From assembly GCF_026340305.1 (NCBI RefSeq), contig NZ_JAPEPI010000002.1:3286001-3350000 (forward strand): a stretch of 64,000 nt of DNA, written 5' to 3'. This document shows, piece after piece, positions 1 through 7,866 of the stretch. This DNA is from Streptomyces sp. NBC_01381. GTDB lineage: Bacteria; Actinomycetota; Actinomycetes; Streptomycetales; Streptomycetaceae. Both the position numbers and the translations under genes were made by a program. The notes below the pieces were generated by a model. That model made no database searches. It was not told the origin of the DNA and worked only from the letters and a program-made list of their open reading frames with translations. Positions within the stretch are counted from its first letter, which is position 1; each line of letters opens with the position of its first letter.

Positions 1-564
1 TGCGCCTGCGGGAACCCGCTGAAGCCGCCCGTCGCGCTGCAGGGCACCCCGAGCCGGCAAGGGCAGCAGTGGCCCGGCTACCGCCCGACGCAGGTGATCG
101 TCGTGACCCCGGCACCGAAGATCATCACGAACATCACCATCGTGAACATCGTCAACAACACCTGGATCGAGCGGAAGACCGGCGACCACCACGGCGACCA
201 CGACCACAGGGTGCCCCCGCCGCGCCCGACATCTACGCCTACGCCGAGCACTGCGACCCCGAGCACGCCGACGCCGAGTACGTCGCCCCCCACGCCGAGC
301 GACTCAGAGAGCAGCGAGCCCCCCACCGACCCGGGCACCACCTCCGCGGACTGCCCGACGCCCAGCCCTGCCACGGGAACAGAGCCGCCCTCCCCGCCCC
401 CGCCCGGCTGCCCCACCCCCACCTCGGCTACTCCGTCGACGGACGAGCCCAGCACACCCGAGGACGACACCACGCAGCAGGACCCCGGCGACGAGACAGG
501 ACCCGACGGCCCGTCCCTGCCCGACACCCCGCTGACCAGCGATCCCGGCGCTTTCGAGAGCTGA
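1..564 (+). CDS. DUF6777 domain protein, C-terminal part (5' end outside window)
   Basis: The reading frame is open from the first base of the window, so the gene starts upstream. The visible start reads CACGNPL, then a WPGYRPTQVIVVTPAP stretch followed by an Ile/Asn-rich strand and NTWIER. This matches my memory of the end of the DUF6777 domain of Streptomyces proteins, whose function is unknown. From about residue 70 the chain is a Thr/Pro/Ser/Glu-rich, low-complexity tail with no fold, ending in GAFES. Tails of this kind are typical of surface-exposed or secreted proteins, but the N-terminus needed to judge export is missing. An internal ATG at 94 is not a convincing start because the conserved part begins before it. 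Confidence 0.7.
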   Translation, partial: CACGNPLKPPVALQGTPSRQGQQWPGYRPTQVIVVTPAPKIITNITIVNIVNNTWIERKTGDHHGDHDHRVPPPRPTSTPTPSTATPSTPTPSTSPPTPSDSESSEPPTDPGTTSADCPTPSPATGTEPPSPPPPGCPTPTSATPSTDEPSTPEDDTTQQDPGDETGPDGPSLPDTPLTSDPGAFES

Positions 565-606
565 GCGTGCGCGCTCGGGCCCGACAGCGAAGAATCATGA
601 AGTGTC

Positions 607-2676
607 ATGACGCCCACGTCACTGCCGGACGGCTGGCCAGCGGACCCGCGGCCGATCCTGGCGCTCAACCGGACAGGCTGCTTCGACTGGGACCTCGACA
701 GCGGTCTGATGCACCTGGACGCCGCGGGCCTGGAGGTCTTCGACCTGCGGGCCGACGAGTACGACGGCCATCCGGCGACCCTGGCCGTGCGGGTCCCGCC
801 CATCGAGGCGCACCGCCTGGACGCGTACGTCTCGCACGCGCTCAAGGACGGCAGCCGGACCTACGGCATCTACTTCCGCATCCGGCTGCGCGACGGCGGG
901 CTGCGCTGGACACACACCCAGGGGCACATCGAACGCGACGGGACGGGCCGCCCGCGCCGCATCGTCGGCATCGTCCGCGACGCCACCCAGGAGCTGGGCG
1001 ACAGCACGGCCCGGCGCGAGCGCGCCGACGAGGAGGAGGACCGGCGGCGCCGCACGAGCATCGTGCAGGGCACCACAGCGGCCCTCGCGCACGCCCGTAC
1101 CGTGCGGGACGTCATCGACGTGCTCAAGGACACCCACGGCCTGGCCCACCTGGGCGCGTCGAACCTCGTCATGGGCCTGGTCGAGGCCGGGCGGATCCGT
1201 CTTGTCGCGGAGGGGCCGACGGGCAGCTTCGTGCCGGGCACCAAGTTCAGCCGCGTCGACGAGCCGTATCCGATGAGCGAGGTGGTGCGCACGCTCGCGC
1301 CGCGCTTCATCGAGACGGCCGCCGAGTTCGCGGCCTCGTACCCGGAGCTGTGGCCGCACATCGACAAGCTCGGCATCACCGCGGCCGCCTATCTGCCGTT
1401 GATCGCGCAGGCCAGGCCGATCGGCGTGCTCGGCCTGCTCTACCAGGAGAAGACCGGCTTCACCGAGGAGGAACGCAACGTCCTGGTCGCCCTGGGCAGC
1501 GGCATCGCGCAGAGCCTGCAGCGCGCGATGTTCTACGAGCAGGAGAAGGACCTCGCCCAGGGCCTCCAGCAGGCGATGCTGCCGCGCACCATCCCCGGCG
1601 TCCAGGGCGCCGAGATCGCGGTCCGCTACCGCTCGGCGGCGCTCGGCCGGGACATCGGCGGCGACTGGTACGACGTGATCCCGCTGCCCGGCGGCCGGGT
1701 CGGGGCCGTCATCGGCGACGTACAAGGTCATGACACCCACGCCGCGGCCGTCATGGGTCAGCTGCGCATCGTCCTGCGCGCCTATGCCGCCGAGGGGCAC
1801 ACCCCCGCCACCGTCATGGCCCGCGCATCGGGCTTCCTGCACGAGCTGGACACCGAGCGCTTCGCCACCTGCCTCTACGCCGAGGCCGATCTGTCGACGG
1901 GCGTCGTCCAGCTGGTGCGGGCCGGGCACATCGATCCGCTGCTCCAGCAGACCGACGGGAGCTGCCGCAGGGTGCCGGTCGACGGTGGGCTCCCGCTGGG
2001 CCTCTCCGCCGAGTTCGGCGGTCTCGAATACCCCGTCAGCACCCTCGAACTCGACGCGGGACAGACCCTGTTGCTCTTCACCGACGGTCTCATCGAGGAG
2101 CCGGGCGCCGACCTCGACGACGGCCTTCGGGCGCTCGGCGACCTCGCCTGCTCGGGCCCGCGCGACCTCCAGCAGCTCGCCGACCGGCTCTGCTCGATCG
2201 TCGACGAGCGGGGCGGCGACGACGACGCGGCCCTCCTTCTCCTGCGCCGCCGCCTCCTGGACGCGCCGCGCTCCGGAGGCCGCCTCCAGCAGCATGTCGG
2301 CCCCGGCGATCCGGAGGCGCTCGCCGAGGCCCGGCACATGATCAGGGCCGCCGTCCGCGCCTGGGGGGCCAAGGACCGTGCGGATGAGGTCGAGCTGGTC
2401 GCCGACGAGGTCATCACCAACGCCCTGATGCACACCGACGGCGCGGCGATCGTGACCCTGCGCGTCCTGACCGGCCCCGACCGGCGCCTTCGCGTCGAGG
2501 TCGAGGACTCGTCAAGCGCGCTGCCTCGCCGCAGGGAGGCCGGGGAGTCGGGGGTGTCGGGCCGCGGTCTGCTCCTGGTGGACATGCTCGCGGACGTGTG
2601 GGGTGTGGACTCGCGGGGGACCGGCAAGTGCGTGTGGTGCGAGTTCATCGTGCCCGAGCGGGACAGCAACGGCTAG
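607..2676 (+). CDS. PAS-GAF-SpoIIE (PP2C) phosphatase with C-terminal HATPase domain
   Basis: The 689-residue protein has four parts. A PAS domain (about 15-125) begins with ILALNRTGCFDWDL, and a GAF domain (about 150-310) follows. A SpoIIE/PP2C domain (about 320-545) carries LQQAMLPRTIPG, GRDIGGDWYDV and VIGDVQGHD, whose acidic residues bind Mg/Mn. A histidine-kinase-like ATPase domain of the anti-sigma RsbW type (about 570-685) carries VADEVITNALMHT and a GRGLLLVDMLAD box. Such Streptomyces proteins dephosphorylate anti-anti-sigma factors and may also act as their kinase in partner-switching stress signalling, with the sensors controlling activity. The usual VVGHG motif reads VQGHD here. 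The protein is soluble, with no membrane segment. No partner STAS or sigma gene is adjacent. Confidence 0.9.
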   Translation: MTPTSLPDGWPADPRPILALNRTGCFDWDLDSGLMHLDAAGLEVFDLRADEYDGHPATLAVRVPPIEAHRLDAYVSHALKDGSRTYGIYFRIRLRDGGLRWTHTQGHIERDGTGRPRRIVGIVRDATQELGDSTARRERADEEEDRRRRTSIVQGTTAALAHARTVRDVIDVLKDTHGLAHLGASNLVMGLVEAGRIRLVAEGPTGSFVPGTKFSRVDEPYPMSEVVRTLAPRFIETAAEFAASYPELWPHIDKLGITAAAYLPLIAQARPIGVLGLLYQEKTGFTEEERNVLVALGSGIAQSLQRAMFYEQEKDLAQGLQQAMLPRTIPGVQGAEIAVRYRSAALGRDIGGDWYDVIPLPGGRVGAVIGDVQGHDTHAAAVMGQLRIVLRAYAAEGHTPATVMARASGFLHELDTERFATCLYAEADLSTGVVQLVRAGHIDPLLQQTDGSCRRVPVDGGLPLGLSAEFGGLEYPVSTLELDAGQTLLLFTDGLIEEPGADLDDGLRALGDLACSGPRDLQQLADRLCSIVDERGGDDDAALLLLRRRLLDAPRSGGRLQQHVGPGDPEALAEARHMIRAAVRAWGAKDRADEVELVADEVITNALMHTDGAAIVTLRVLTGPDRRLRVEVEDSSSALPRRREAGESGVSGRGLLLVDMLADVWGVDSRGTGKCVWCEFIVPERDSNG

Positions 2677-2703
2677 GTCAGGGTCAGGGTCAGGAGTGAG
2701 TGG

Positions 2704-3602
2704 ATGCCGGAACTCCCCGAGGTCGAGGCGCTGCGTGCCTTCCTCACCGACCACCTCGTCGGCCACGAGATCGTCCGGGTGCTGCCCGTCGCGGTCAGCG
2801 TTCTGAAGACGTACGACCCCGCGCTCACCGCCCTCGAAGGCCGGCCCGTCACGGGCGTGGCGCGGCACGGCAAGTTCCTCGACATCGACGCGGACGGCCT
2901 GCACCTGGTCACCCTTCCCCAAGCTCTCGGCTTCGCTCGAGCAGGGGAGACCCCATTGCCCGCGCCGGCTGGCTGCACTGGAAGGACCGGCTGCCCGACG
3001 GCGTGCCACGCCCCGGCAAGGGCCCGCTCGCCCTGCGGGTCGCGCTGGAGACCGGCGAGGGCTTCGACCTGACGGAGGCGGGCACGCAGAAGCGCCTCGC
3101 CGTGTACGTCACCGAGGATCCGGCGCAGATCCCGGGCATCGCCCGTCTCGGCCCCGACCCGCTCGCCGACGACTTCGACGAGGAGCGTTTCGCGGGGCTC
3201 CTGGCGGACGAACGACGCCAGATCAAGGGCGCGTTGCGGGACCAGACCCTGATCGCCGGTGTCGGGAACGCGTACAGCGACGAGATCTTGCACGCGGCCC
3301 GGATGTCCCCGTACAAGCTGGCTTCGAGCCTGACGAAGGAGGAGACCCATGGGCTGTATGCGGCGCTGCGGACCACGCTGAGCGAGGCGGTGGAGCGCTC
3401 GCACGGGGTCGCGGCGGGCCGGCTCAAGGCGGAGAAGAAGAGCGGCCTGCGCGTCCACGGCCGTACGGGTGAGCCGTGCCCGGTCTGCGGCGACACCATC
3501 CGGGAGGTCTCCTTCAGCGACTCCTCGCTGCAGTACTGCCCCACCTGCCAGACCGGCGGCAGACGGCTCGCGGACCGCCGGATGTCACGGTTGCTCAAGT
3601 AG
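2704..3602 (+). pseudogene. Fpg/Nei family DNA glycosylase, frameshifted by a short repeat insertion
   Basis: The gene starts well: ATG behind CAGGAG, then MPELPEVEALRAF with the catalytic Pro2 and Glu3 of formamidopyrimidine-DNA glycosylases. The frame is correct to HLVT (base 2913). The rest of the enzyme resumes one frame over at 2958 with ARAGWLHWKD. It runs through the helix-two-turn-helix (LIAGVGNAYSDEILHAARMSP) to a C-terminal zinc finger (CPVC...CPTC) and stops at 3602. Between them lie 44 bases where homologues have two codons, a net gain of 38. The extra bases are the repeat at 2914-2954. Without recoding, only a 122-residue N-terminal stub would be made. The family removes oxidised bases; this copy is probably inactive unless the repeat is bypassed. 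Confidence 0.8.
2914..2954 (+). repeat. Short palindromic repeat inserted in the Fpg-like gene
   Basis: This 41-base element begins CTTCCCC, ends CAGGGGAGACCCC, and has complementary inner segments (AAGCTC near the left, CTCGAGC near the right), so it can fold as a hairpin. I recognise it as a sequence common between Streptomyces genes. A shorter relative with the same ends lies at 57744-57775 inside the uvrA-like gene. The net insertion of 38 bases breaks the glycosylase reading frame. Confidence 0.75.
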
Positions 3603-3640
3603 CGGGGGTCAGCAGTAGCGGGGTTCAGTCGTGGCGGGGT

Positions 3641-4300
3641 TCAGCGGCGGTCGAGCGTCAGGAGGTGCTTGCCCGCCGTGGTGCGCACCTCGTACCGGTC
3701 GATGTCCTCGCGGGGGAGCGCGGCGCCGCCCTGCGTCGACACCCCGTCCGACGGCGCACCGGCGGGCACCTTCCACGTGGTCACCGGCTGCTCGGAGCCG
3801 TCGGCGGCGATGGCGACGAGTTCGCAGACCCGGGAACCCTCCGGGTCATCCACACGGAGCCCGATGTCCGTGCCCCAGGCGCGGTCGTGCGCGGTGAGCG
3901 TCGCCGAGACGCCGGTGCGGCCGTCCCGCGCAGTGATCCGCTCGGGGCCGGGGCCGTCGGCGGTGAGGACCGCCACCGCGGGCCCCGCCACGGCGAGCAC
4001 GACGCTCGCGGCGACCGCGTACAGCCACCGCCGGCGCCCGGCCGCCCTGCGCCGCAGCCGCCCGGCATCGGCGAGCAGCCGGTCGAGCAGGCCGGGTCCT
4101 GCCGTGGCCAGCGGGTCGACGCGCGGTGGCGTCACCCGGGCGTATGCCGCCAACTGCCGTGCTGTCGGGGTCAGTTCGGTGACCAGATCACGGCAGACCG
4201 GGCAGTCCATGAGGTGATCGTCGAAGCGGAAGGTGTCCGCCGCGTCGAGGACACCGAGCGCGTAGGCGCCGGCGTCGCGATGCCGCTCCAGGGACCTCAT
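3641..4300 (-). CDS. Zinc-finger anti-sigma factor (membrane)
   Basis: The 219-residue protein begins MRSLERHRDAGAYALGVLD. A zf-HC2 motif (FDDHLMDCPVC; His-x3-Cys-x2-Cys, residues about 27-36) follows, which is the sigma-binding anti-sigma domain. One membrane segment lies at about 92-110 (WLYAVAASVVLAVAGPAVAVL), and an extracytoplasmic domain of about 105 residues resembles the C-terminal domain of RskA-type anti-sigma factors. The start is ATG 4300 behind AAGGAACGCC. These proteins hold an ECF sigma factor inactive at the membrane until an outside signal releases it. The cognate sigma gene is usually just upstream, but the next upstream gene here (4462-4974) is not a sigma factor. The partner must be elsewhere. 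Confidence 0.85.
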   Translation of the reverse strand: MRSLERHRDAGAYALGVLDAADTFRFDDHLMDCPVCRDLVTELTPTARQLAAYARVTPPRVDPLATAGPGLLDRLLADAGRLRRRAAGRRRWLYAVAASVVLAVAGPAVAVLTADGPGPERITARDGRTGVSATLTAHDRAWGTDIGLRVDDPEGSRVCELVAIAADGSEQPVTTWKVPAGAPSDGVSTQGGAALPREDIDRYEVRTTAGKHLLTLDRR

Positions 4301-4461
4301 GGCGTTCCTTGCGTTCTGTGTGGGTCAGGTTGCTTCTTGCCCTTCCGTACGCAGTGGACCGCCGAATCACTCAAGACGCGGCGGCAGAACAGTCATTCGT
4401 GTCGTGGCGTGGCCTCGTGCCACAAAGCGGCGCGGTCGGCGACGTATCAGAACGAGACCTA

Positions 4462-4974
4462 TCAGAACAAGTGGATCGCCAGATGCCCCAGCGGCAGCCC
4501 CAGGCGCCAGGCGGCCGTCCACACCTTCGGCCCGTCGTCCTCGCTCCCGGGCGACCCGCCGCCCGGCACCGCGTCCAGGTCAGGGGCGAGCAGCTCCGTC
4601 TCCTCCAGCCACCGCCAGGCCTGGTCGGCCAGCTCCAGATCGGGCGTGGGGGCGCCGGATGCGGCCGCGTCCGCCGCGAGCCCGGCCATCCGCTCGGCGA
4701 CCCAGTCCTGCCACGGCTGGTCATAGGCCGTCAGGGAGAGCCAGGTCTCCAGCTGCGAGACCACACGGATGCCCGACAGTTCGCCCCGCGTGTCGGAGAG
4801 GAAAATAGTCAGGGCCAGAGCATCACGCCCCGCTCGGTATTCGAAAGATGTCGGCGGCATCAAATCGCCGGTGCGCAGTAATTCGTCCGCGATGTACTCC
4901 GCGTACAACCAGGCCATCGGCACGGTCAGTTCGCCGCCGGGGTCCTCGGCGTTTCCTCTGCTCTCGTGCAGCAT
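4462..4974 (-). CDS. Hypothetical protein (acidic, soluble)
   Basis: I do not recognise this 170-residue protein. It is rich in Leu, Ala, Glu, Asp and Trp, with predicted helices, no signal peptide, no membrane segment and no metal-binding cluster. The chosen start is ATG 4974 (MLHESRGNAED), which has AGGAAG about ten bases upstream. A longer in-frame extension to 5058 is Arg-rich and looks like leader. The frame ends HLAIHLF. It lies 161 bases upstream of the anti-sigma gene on the same strand and is divergent from capA. A structural or regulatory role cannot be judged. Confidence 0.65.
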   Translation of the reverse strand: MLHESRGNAEDPGGELTVPMAWLYAEYIADELLRTGDLMPPTSFEYRAGRDALALTIFLSDTRGELSGIRVVSQLETWLSLTAYDQPWQDWVAERMAGLAADAAASGAPTPDLELADQAWRWLEETELLAPDLDAVPGGGSPGSEDDGPKVWTAAWRLGLPLGHLAIHLF

Positions 4975-5262
4975 CCCGTCTCGCCTTCCTCTGTCCGTGC
5001 GCGTCGCCGGCCTCTGGCCCCCAATCCGAAGCACGGATGAGGACAGCCGATTACTCAACAGGGGTGCTGAGCAAGGCGCTTTACGGAGCTTTGACCCGGG
5101 CCCCGGTTTCGTCGCAGGTCAAATGCCCTCTGTCTTTCGTGTCACATGGCCGAAGGTTTTGAGTCCGTTTCAGGGACTATGGAGGCATTGCTGCTTGACT
5201 CGGCCTTGTGCCCGAATGTGGATTCGTTTCGCCGAATATCCCCCATTCACGGAGCCCGGTCG

Positions 5263-6471
5263 ATGACACAGCGCACACCGCAGGGAACAGCCGTTCTGGC
5301 GGCCGTAATGATCGGAGCCACTCTCGCCGGGACCGCCGCCTGCACGGCGAATGAGGAGCCCGCGCAACAGCACCCGCGCGGCGCCCATCGGGAAGTACGG
5401 CCGCCCGCGCCATCCGCGGCGGGCGGCGGCGCGGGCGCGCCGCGCGCCTTCACCCTCATCGCCTCAGGGGACGTGCTCCCGCACTCCTCGATCATCAGCA
5501 AGGCGAACGCCGACGCGGGCGGCGACGGCCATGACTTCGAGCCGATGCTCGCGGGCGTCAGGCCCGTCGTCTCCAAGGCGGATCTGGCGATCTGTCACAT
5601 GGAGACGGTGTACGGCGCGAACGGCGACTACACCGGCTACCCCAGCTTCAAGTCCCCGCCGCAGATCGCCCGCGCCGTGAAGGCCACCGGCTACGACTCC
5701 TGCTCGACCGCCTCCAACCACACGCTCGACGACGGCGCCGCGGGGGTACGCCGAACGCTGGCCGCGCTGGACAAGGCGGGCGTCAAGCACGCGGGTTCGG
5801 GCCGCACGGCCGCCGAGGGCAGGTCCCCGGCATGGCTGCGGGCGGGCGGCGCGAAGGTCGCGCAACTGGCGTACACCTACGGCACCAACGGGTACCCGCT
5901 GCCCAAGGGCAAGCCCTGGACGGTCAACCTCATGCAGCGCGAACGGATCGTCGCGGACGCGCGGGCGGCCCGCAAGGCAGGCGCCGACGTGGTCGTGGTC
6001 TCCGTCCACTGGGGCACGGAGTGGCAGGACGCACCGGACCGCCGCCAGCTGAGCCTCGGCAAGCAGCTGACGTCATCGCGGACGGCGGGCCGCCCCGACA
6101 TCGACCTGATCGTCGGTACGCACGCGCATGTGCCGCAGGCGTACGAGAAGGTCAACGGCACCTGGGTGGTGTACGGCATGGGCGACCAGATCGCCGGCGA
6201 CATGATCAACCACGACGGCGAGAACGACCCCCGGGGCAACCAGGGCACCCTGGGCCGCTTCACGTTCGCCCCGCCTGCCGAGCCGGGTGCCCGCTGGGCG
6301 GTGAAGAAGGCGGAGTTCATTCCGCAGTGGTTCAACACGGACACGGGCCGGGTCGTGAATCTGAACGCGGCGCTGGCGCGCGGGGCGGACGTCGGCGACG
6401 TCCGGGACCGTATCCGCAGGGTGGTGCTGAGCCGCGGTGCGGGGAAGCAGGGCTTGGTGATGGGCCGGTAG
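5263..6471 (+). CDS. capA: CapA family lipoprotein (metallophosphatase-like)
   Basis: ATG 5263 follows GGAG. The N-terminus MTQRTPQGTAVLAAV...GTAAC is a lipoprotein signal with its lipobox Cys at about residue 28. A disordered Pro/Ala/Gly linker reaches about residue 60. The catalytic domain then shows the CapA/PgsA signature: ASGDVLPH, a SNHTLDDG turn, VSVHWGTEW and VGTHAHVPQ, which supply the metal-binding Asp, Asn and His residues. Family members are linked to poly-gamma-glutamate or capsule synthesis, but many actinobacterial members are of unknown substrate. It is transcribed alone. The frame continues open upstream to 5146, but that extension lacks the lipoprotein signal at its N-terminus. 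The 288 bases upstream (4975-5262) are non-coding and carry both divergent promoters. Confidence 0.85.
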   Translation: MTQRTPQGTAVLAAVMIGATLAGTAACTANEEPAQQHPRGAHREVRPPAPSAAGGGAGAPRAFTLIASGDVLPHSSIISKANADAGGDGHDFEPMLAGVRPVVSKADLAICHMETVYGANGDYTGYPSFKSPPQIARAVKATGYDSCSTASNHTLDDGAAGVRRTLAALDKAGVKHAGSGRTAAEGRSPAWLRAGGAKVAQLAYTYGTNGYPLPKGKPWTVNLMQRERIVADARAARKAGADVVVVSVHWGTEWQDAPDRRQLSLGKQLTSSRTAGRPDIDLIVGTHAHVPQAYEKVNGTWVVYGMGDQIAGDMINHDGENDPRGNQGTLGRFTFAPPAEPGARWAVKKAEFIPQWFNTDTGRVVNLNAALARGADVGDVRDRIRRVVLSRGAGKQGLVMGR

Positions 6472-6493
6472 CCGGTGTCCGGACAGCGCCTGC

Positions 6494-7270
6494 TCAGGCG
6501 GGGGCGGAGGCGGCAGCCACGAAGAACGGGATGGCGACGAGGAAGCGGCCGGTCTCGGCGCGTCGGCGCTGGTCGGCGAGCCACTCGTCCGCCCGTGCAC
6601 GGTCGACGGCACCGCTCGCGCAGGCCGGCTCGGCGAGCCTCGTGAGCAGCGACAGCATCGCGGGGTCGGTGAACACGCTGGTGTGCGCCTCGACCGTGAC
6701 GTCGTCGAAGCCGCCGTCCAGGAGCAGGCCGCGGTACTGGCGCCCGGCGCGGGGCGTGCCCAGGAGGTCGGCGCGGGCGTGCACGATCGTGCGGGTGAGC
6801 TCCGCGTCAGCCGAGTCGATCATGATGGCGTCCCAGTCCTGACCGACCAGGACGATCCTGCCGCCCGGACAGAGCACCCGTCGCGCCTCCGCCACCGCGC
6901 GCCCCGGCTCCCGCAGTACGTGGAAGACCTTGTCGGCACGGTAGCCGCGCACGCTTCCGTCGGCGAACGGCAGATCCTCCGCCCCCGCCTCCCGGAACTC
7001 GGCCCCCGGCCACCGACCCTGGGCCGCGGCAAGCATCTCCGGGCCGGGGTCCACCCCCACCGCGTGGACGCCGCGTTCGGCCAGCTCGGCGACGGCCCGT
7101 CCGCCGCCGCAGCCGACGTCCACGACGGTCGACCCCGGGACGAGAGACAGCAGTTCGTAGGAGCGGTCCCGCAGCCGAGCGGCGCTCGGCAGCCGGTCCG
7201 CGGCGTCGAGGACGGCCAGCAGGGCTTCGGTGTCGCGGTGCTCGCGCACCGCTTCCTGATTCTTGGACAT
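6494..7270 (-). CDS. Class I SAM-dependent methyltransferase
   Basis: The start is taken at ATG 7270 (MSKNQEAVREHRD), since residues encoded further upstream overlap the divergent merR gene. The 258-residue protein carries the SAM-binding glycine motif I (VVDVGCGGGRAVAELAERG) with the acidic motif II VGVDPGPEM. It also has motif III FREAGAEDLPFADGS, where the usual Asp is followed by a lineage-specific YRADKVFHVL, and motif IV CPGGRIVLVGQDWD. It resembles UbiE/ubiquinone-type Methyltransf_11 and 25 proteins of unknown small-molecule substrate. The divergent MerR gene 28 bases away, and the inverted repeat between them, suggest local control. The methyl acceptor cannot be inferred. Confidence 0.85.
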   Translation of the reverse strand: MSKNQEAVREHRDTEALLAVLDAADRLPSAARLRDRSYELLSLVPGSTVVDVGCGGGRAVAELAERGVHAVGVDPGPEMLAAAQGRWPGAEFREAGAEDLPFADGSVRGYRADKVFHVLREPGRAVAEARRVLCPGGRIVLVGQDWDAIMIDSADAELTRTIVHARADLLGTPRAGRQYRGLLLDGGFDDVTVEAHTSVFTDPAMLSLLTRLAEPACASGAVDRARADEWLADQRRRAETGRFLVAIPFFVAAASAPA

Positions 7271-7284
7271 GGGCGTCATGCTGC

Positions 7285-7306
7285 GACTTAATGTCGGCAT
7301 GAAGTC
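7285..7306. promoter_or_regulatory. Inverted repeat between methyltransferase and merR genes (candidate operator)
   Basis: The arms GACTTAATG and CATGAAGTC pair at 8 of 9 positions with a 4-base spacer. The right arm covers the merR start codon (7299). MerR proteins bind dyads of about this span within the promoter spacer, so this is a plausible site for autoregulation and control of the divergent methyltransferase gene. Function is inferred from position and symmetry only. Confidence 0.5.
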
Positions 7307-7715
7307 AAGCGAAGACGGCTGCGGCACCGGCACGTTGAGCATCGGCGCCATCGCGGCACGGTTCGGCCTGGCCACGCATGTGCTGCGGCACTGGGAGACG
7401 ATGGGCCTGCTGCACCCCGGACGCGACGCCGGCGGGCGCCGCCGCTATGGCGCGGACGACTTCACCCGCGTGGCGACGATCCTCATCCTGAAGGAGGCGG
7501 GCCTCGGCCTGACCACCATCAGGAGTCTGTCCGCGACCGTCGACCGCCGCACCCGGCACAAGATCCTGCGCCCCGCGGCCGAAGAGCTCCGGTCGACGAT
7601 CGCGGCGGCCCAGGCCTCATTGACGCTCATCGAGGGCGGTCTGAACTGCGCGTACGAGGACGTCACCCAGTGCCCGAACTACCGACGGCTCATCGCCGAG
7701 CGGGTCGGCCACTGA
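7299..7715 (+). CDS. MerR family transcriptional regulator
   Basis: The 138-residue protein from ATG 7299 has the N-terminal MerR winged helix (LSIGAIAARFGLATHVLRHWETMGLL, then GRRRYGADDFTRVATILILKEAGLGL). A dimerisation helix (about 75-115) and a short effector tail follow. The tail contains NCAYEDVTQCPNYRR, two cysteines 8 apart that could bind a metal or sense thiols. MerR regulators distort long-spacer promoters and activate on ligand binding. The divergent methyltransferase is the obvious target. A longer start at 7263 is unlikely because it would run into the methyltransferase start. Confidence 0.88.
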   Translation: MKSSEDGCGTGTLSIGAIAARFGLATHVLRHWETMGLLHPGRDAGGRRRYGADDFTRVATILILKEAGLGLTTIRSLSATVDRRTRHKILRPAAEELRSTIAAAQASLTLIEGGLNCAYEDVTQCPNYRRLIAERVGH

Positions 7716-7767
7716 GCGCTCCGCGGGAAGGGCCGCTAGGGTGCCGTCGCTCGTCTGCGGCTGTGTC

Positions 7768-7808
7768 GTGGCTGGTCGCGCAGTTCCCCGCGCCCCTTCG
7801 GGGCGCAC
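7768..7808 (+). repeat. Streptomyces intergenic hairpin repeat, copy 1
   Basis: The element reads GTGGCTGGTCGCGCAG then TTCCCC and a perfect hairpin GCGCCCC-TTC-GGGGCGC (7790-7806). Copies 2 and 3 are at 28741-28785 (inverted) and 33252-33292. Here it lies between the convergent merR and DUF6067 genes, where the hairpin may also serve as a terminator. Confidence 0.8.
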
Positions 7809-7866
7809 CTGAACCGCACCGGACTTCGCCAAAGCCGCTTAGGCCGGCCCCACGACGTACCCGCCC

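Noticed and set aside
2677..2698. GGTCAG repeated in tandem before the Fpg-like gene
   Set aside because: Only three short units in a spacer; probably slippage, with no evidence of function.
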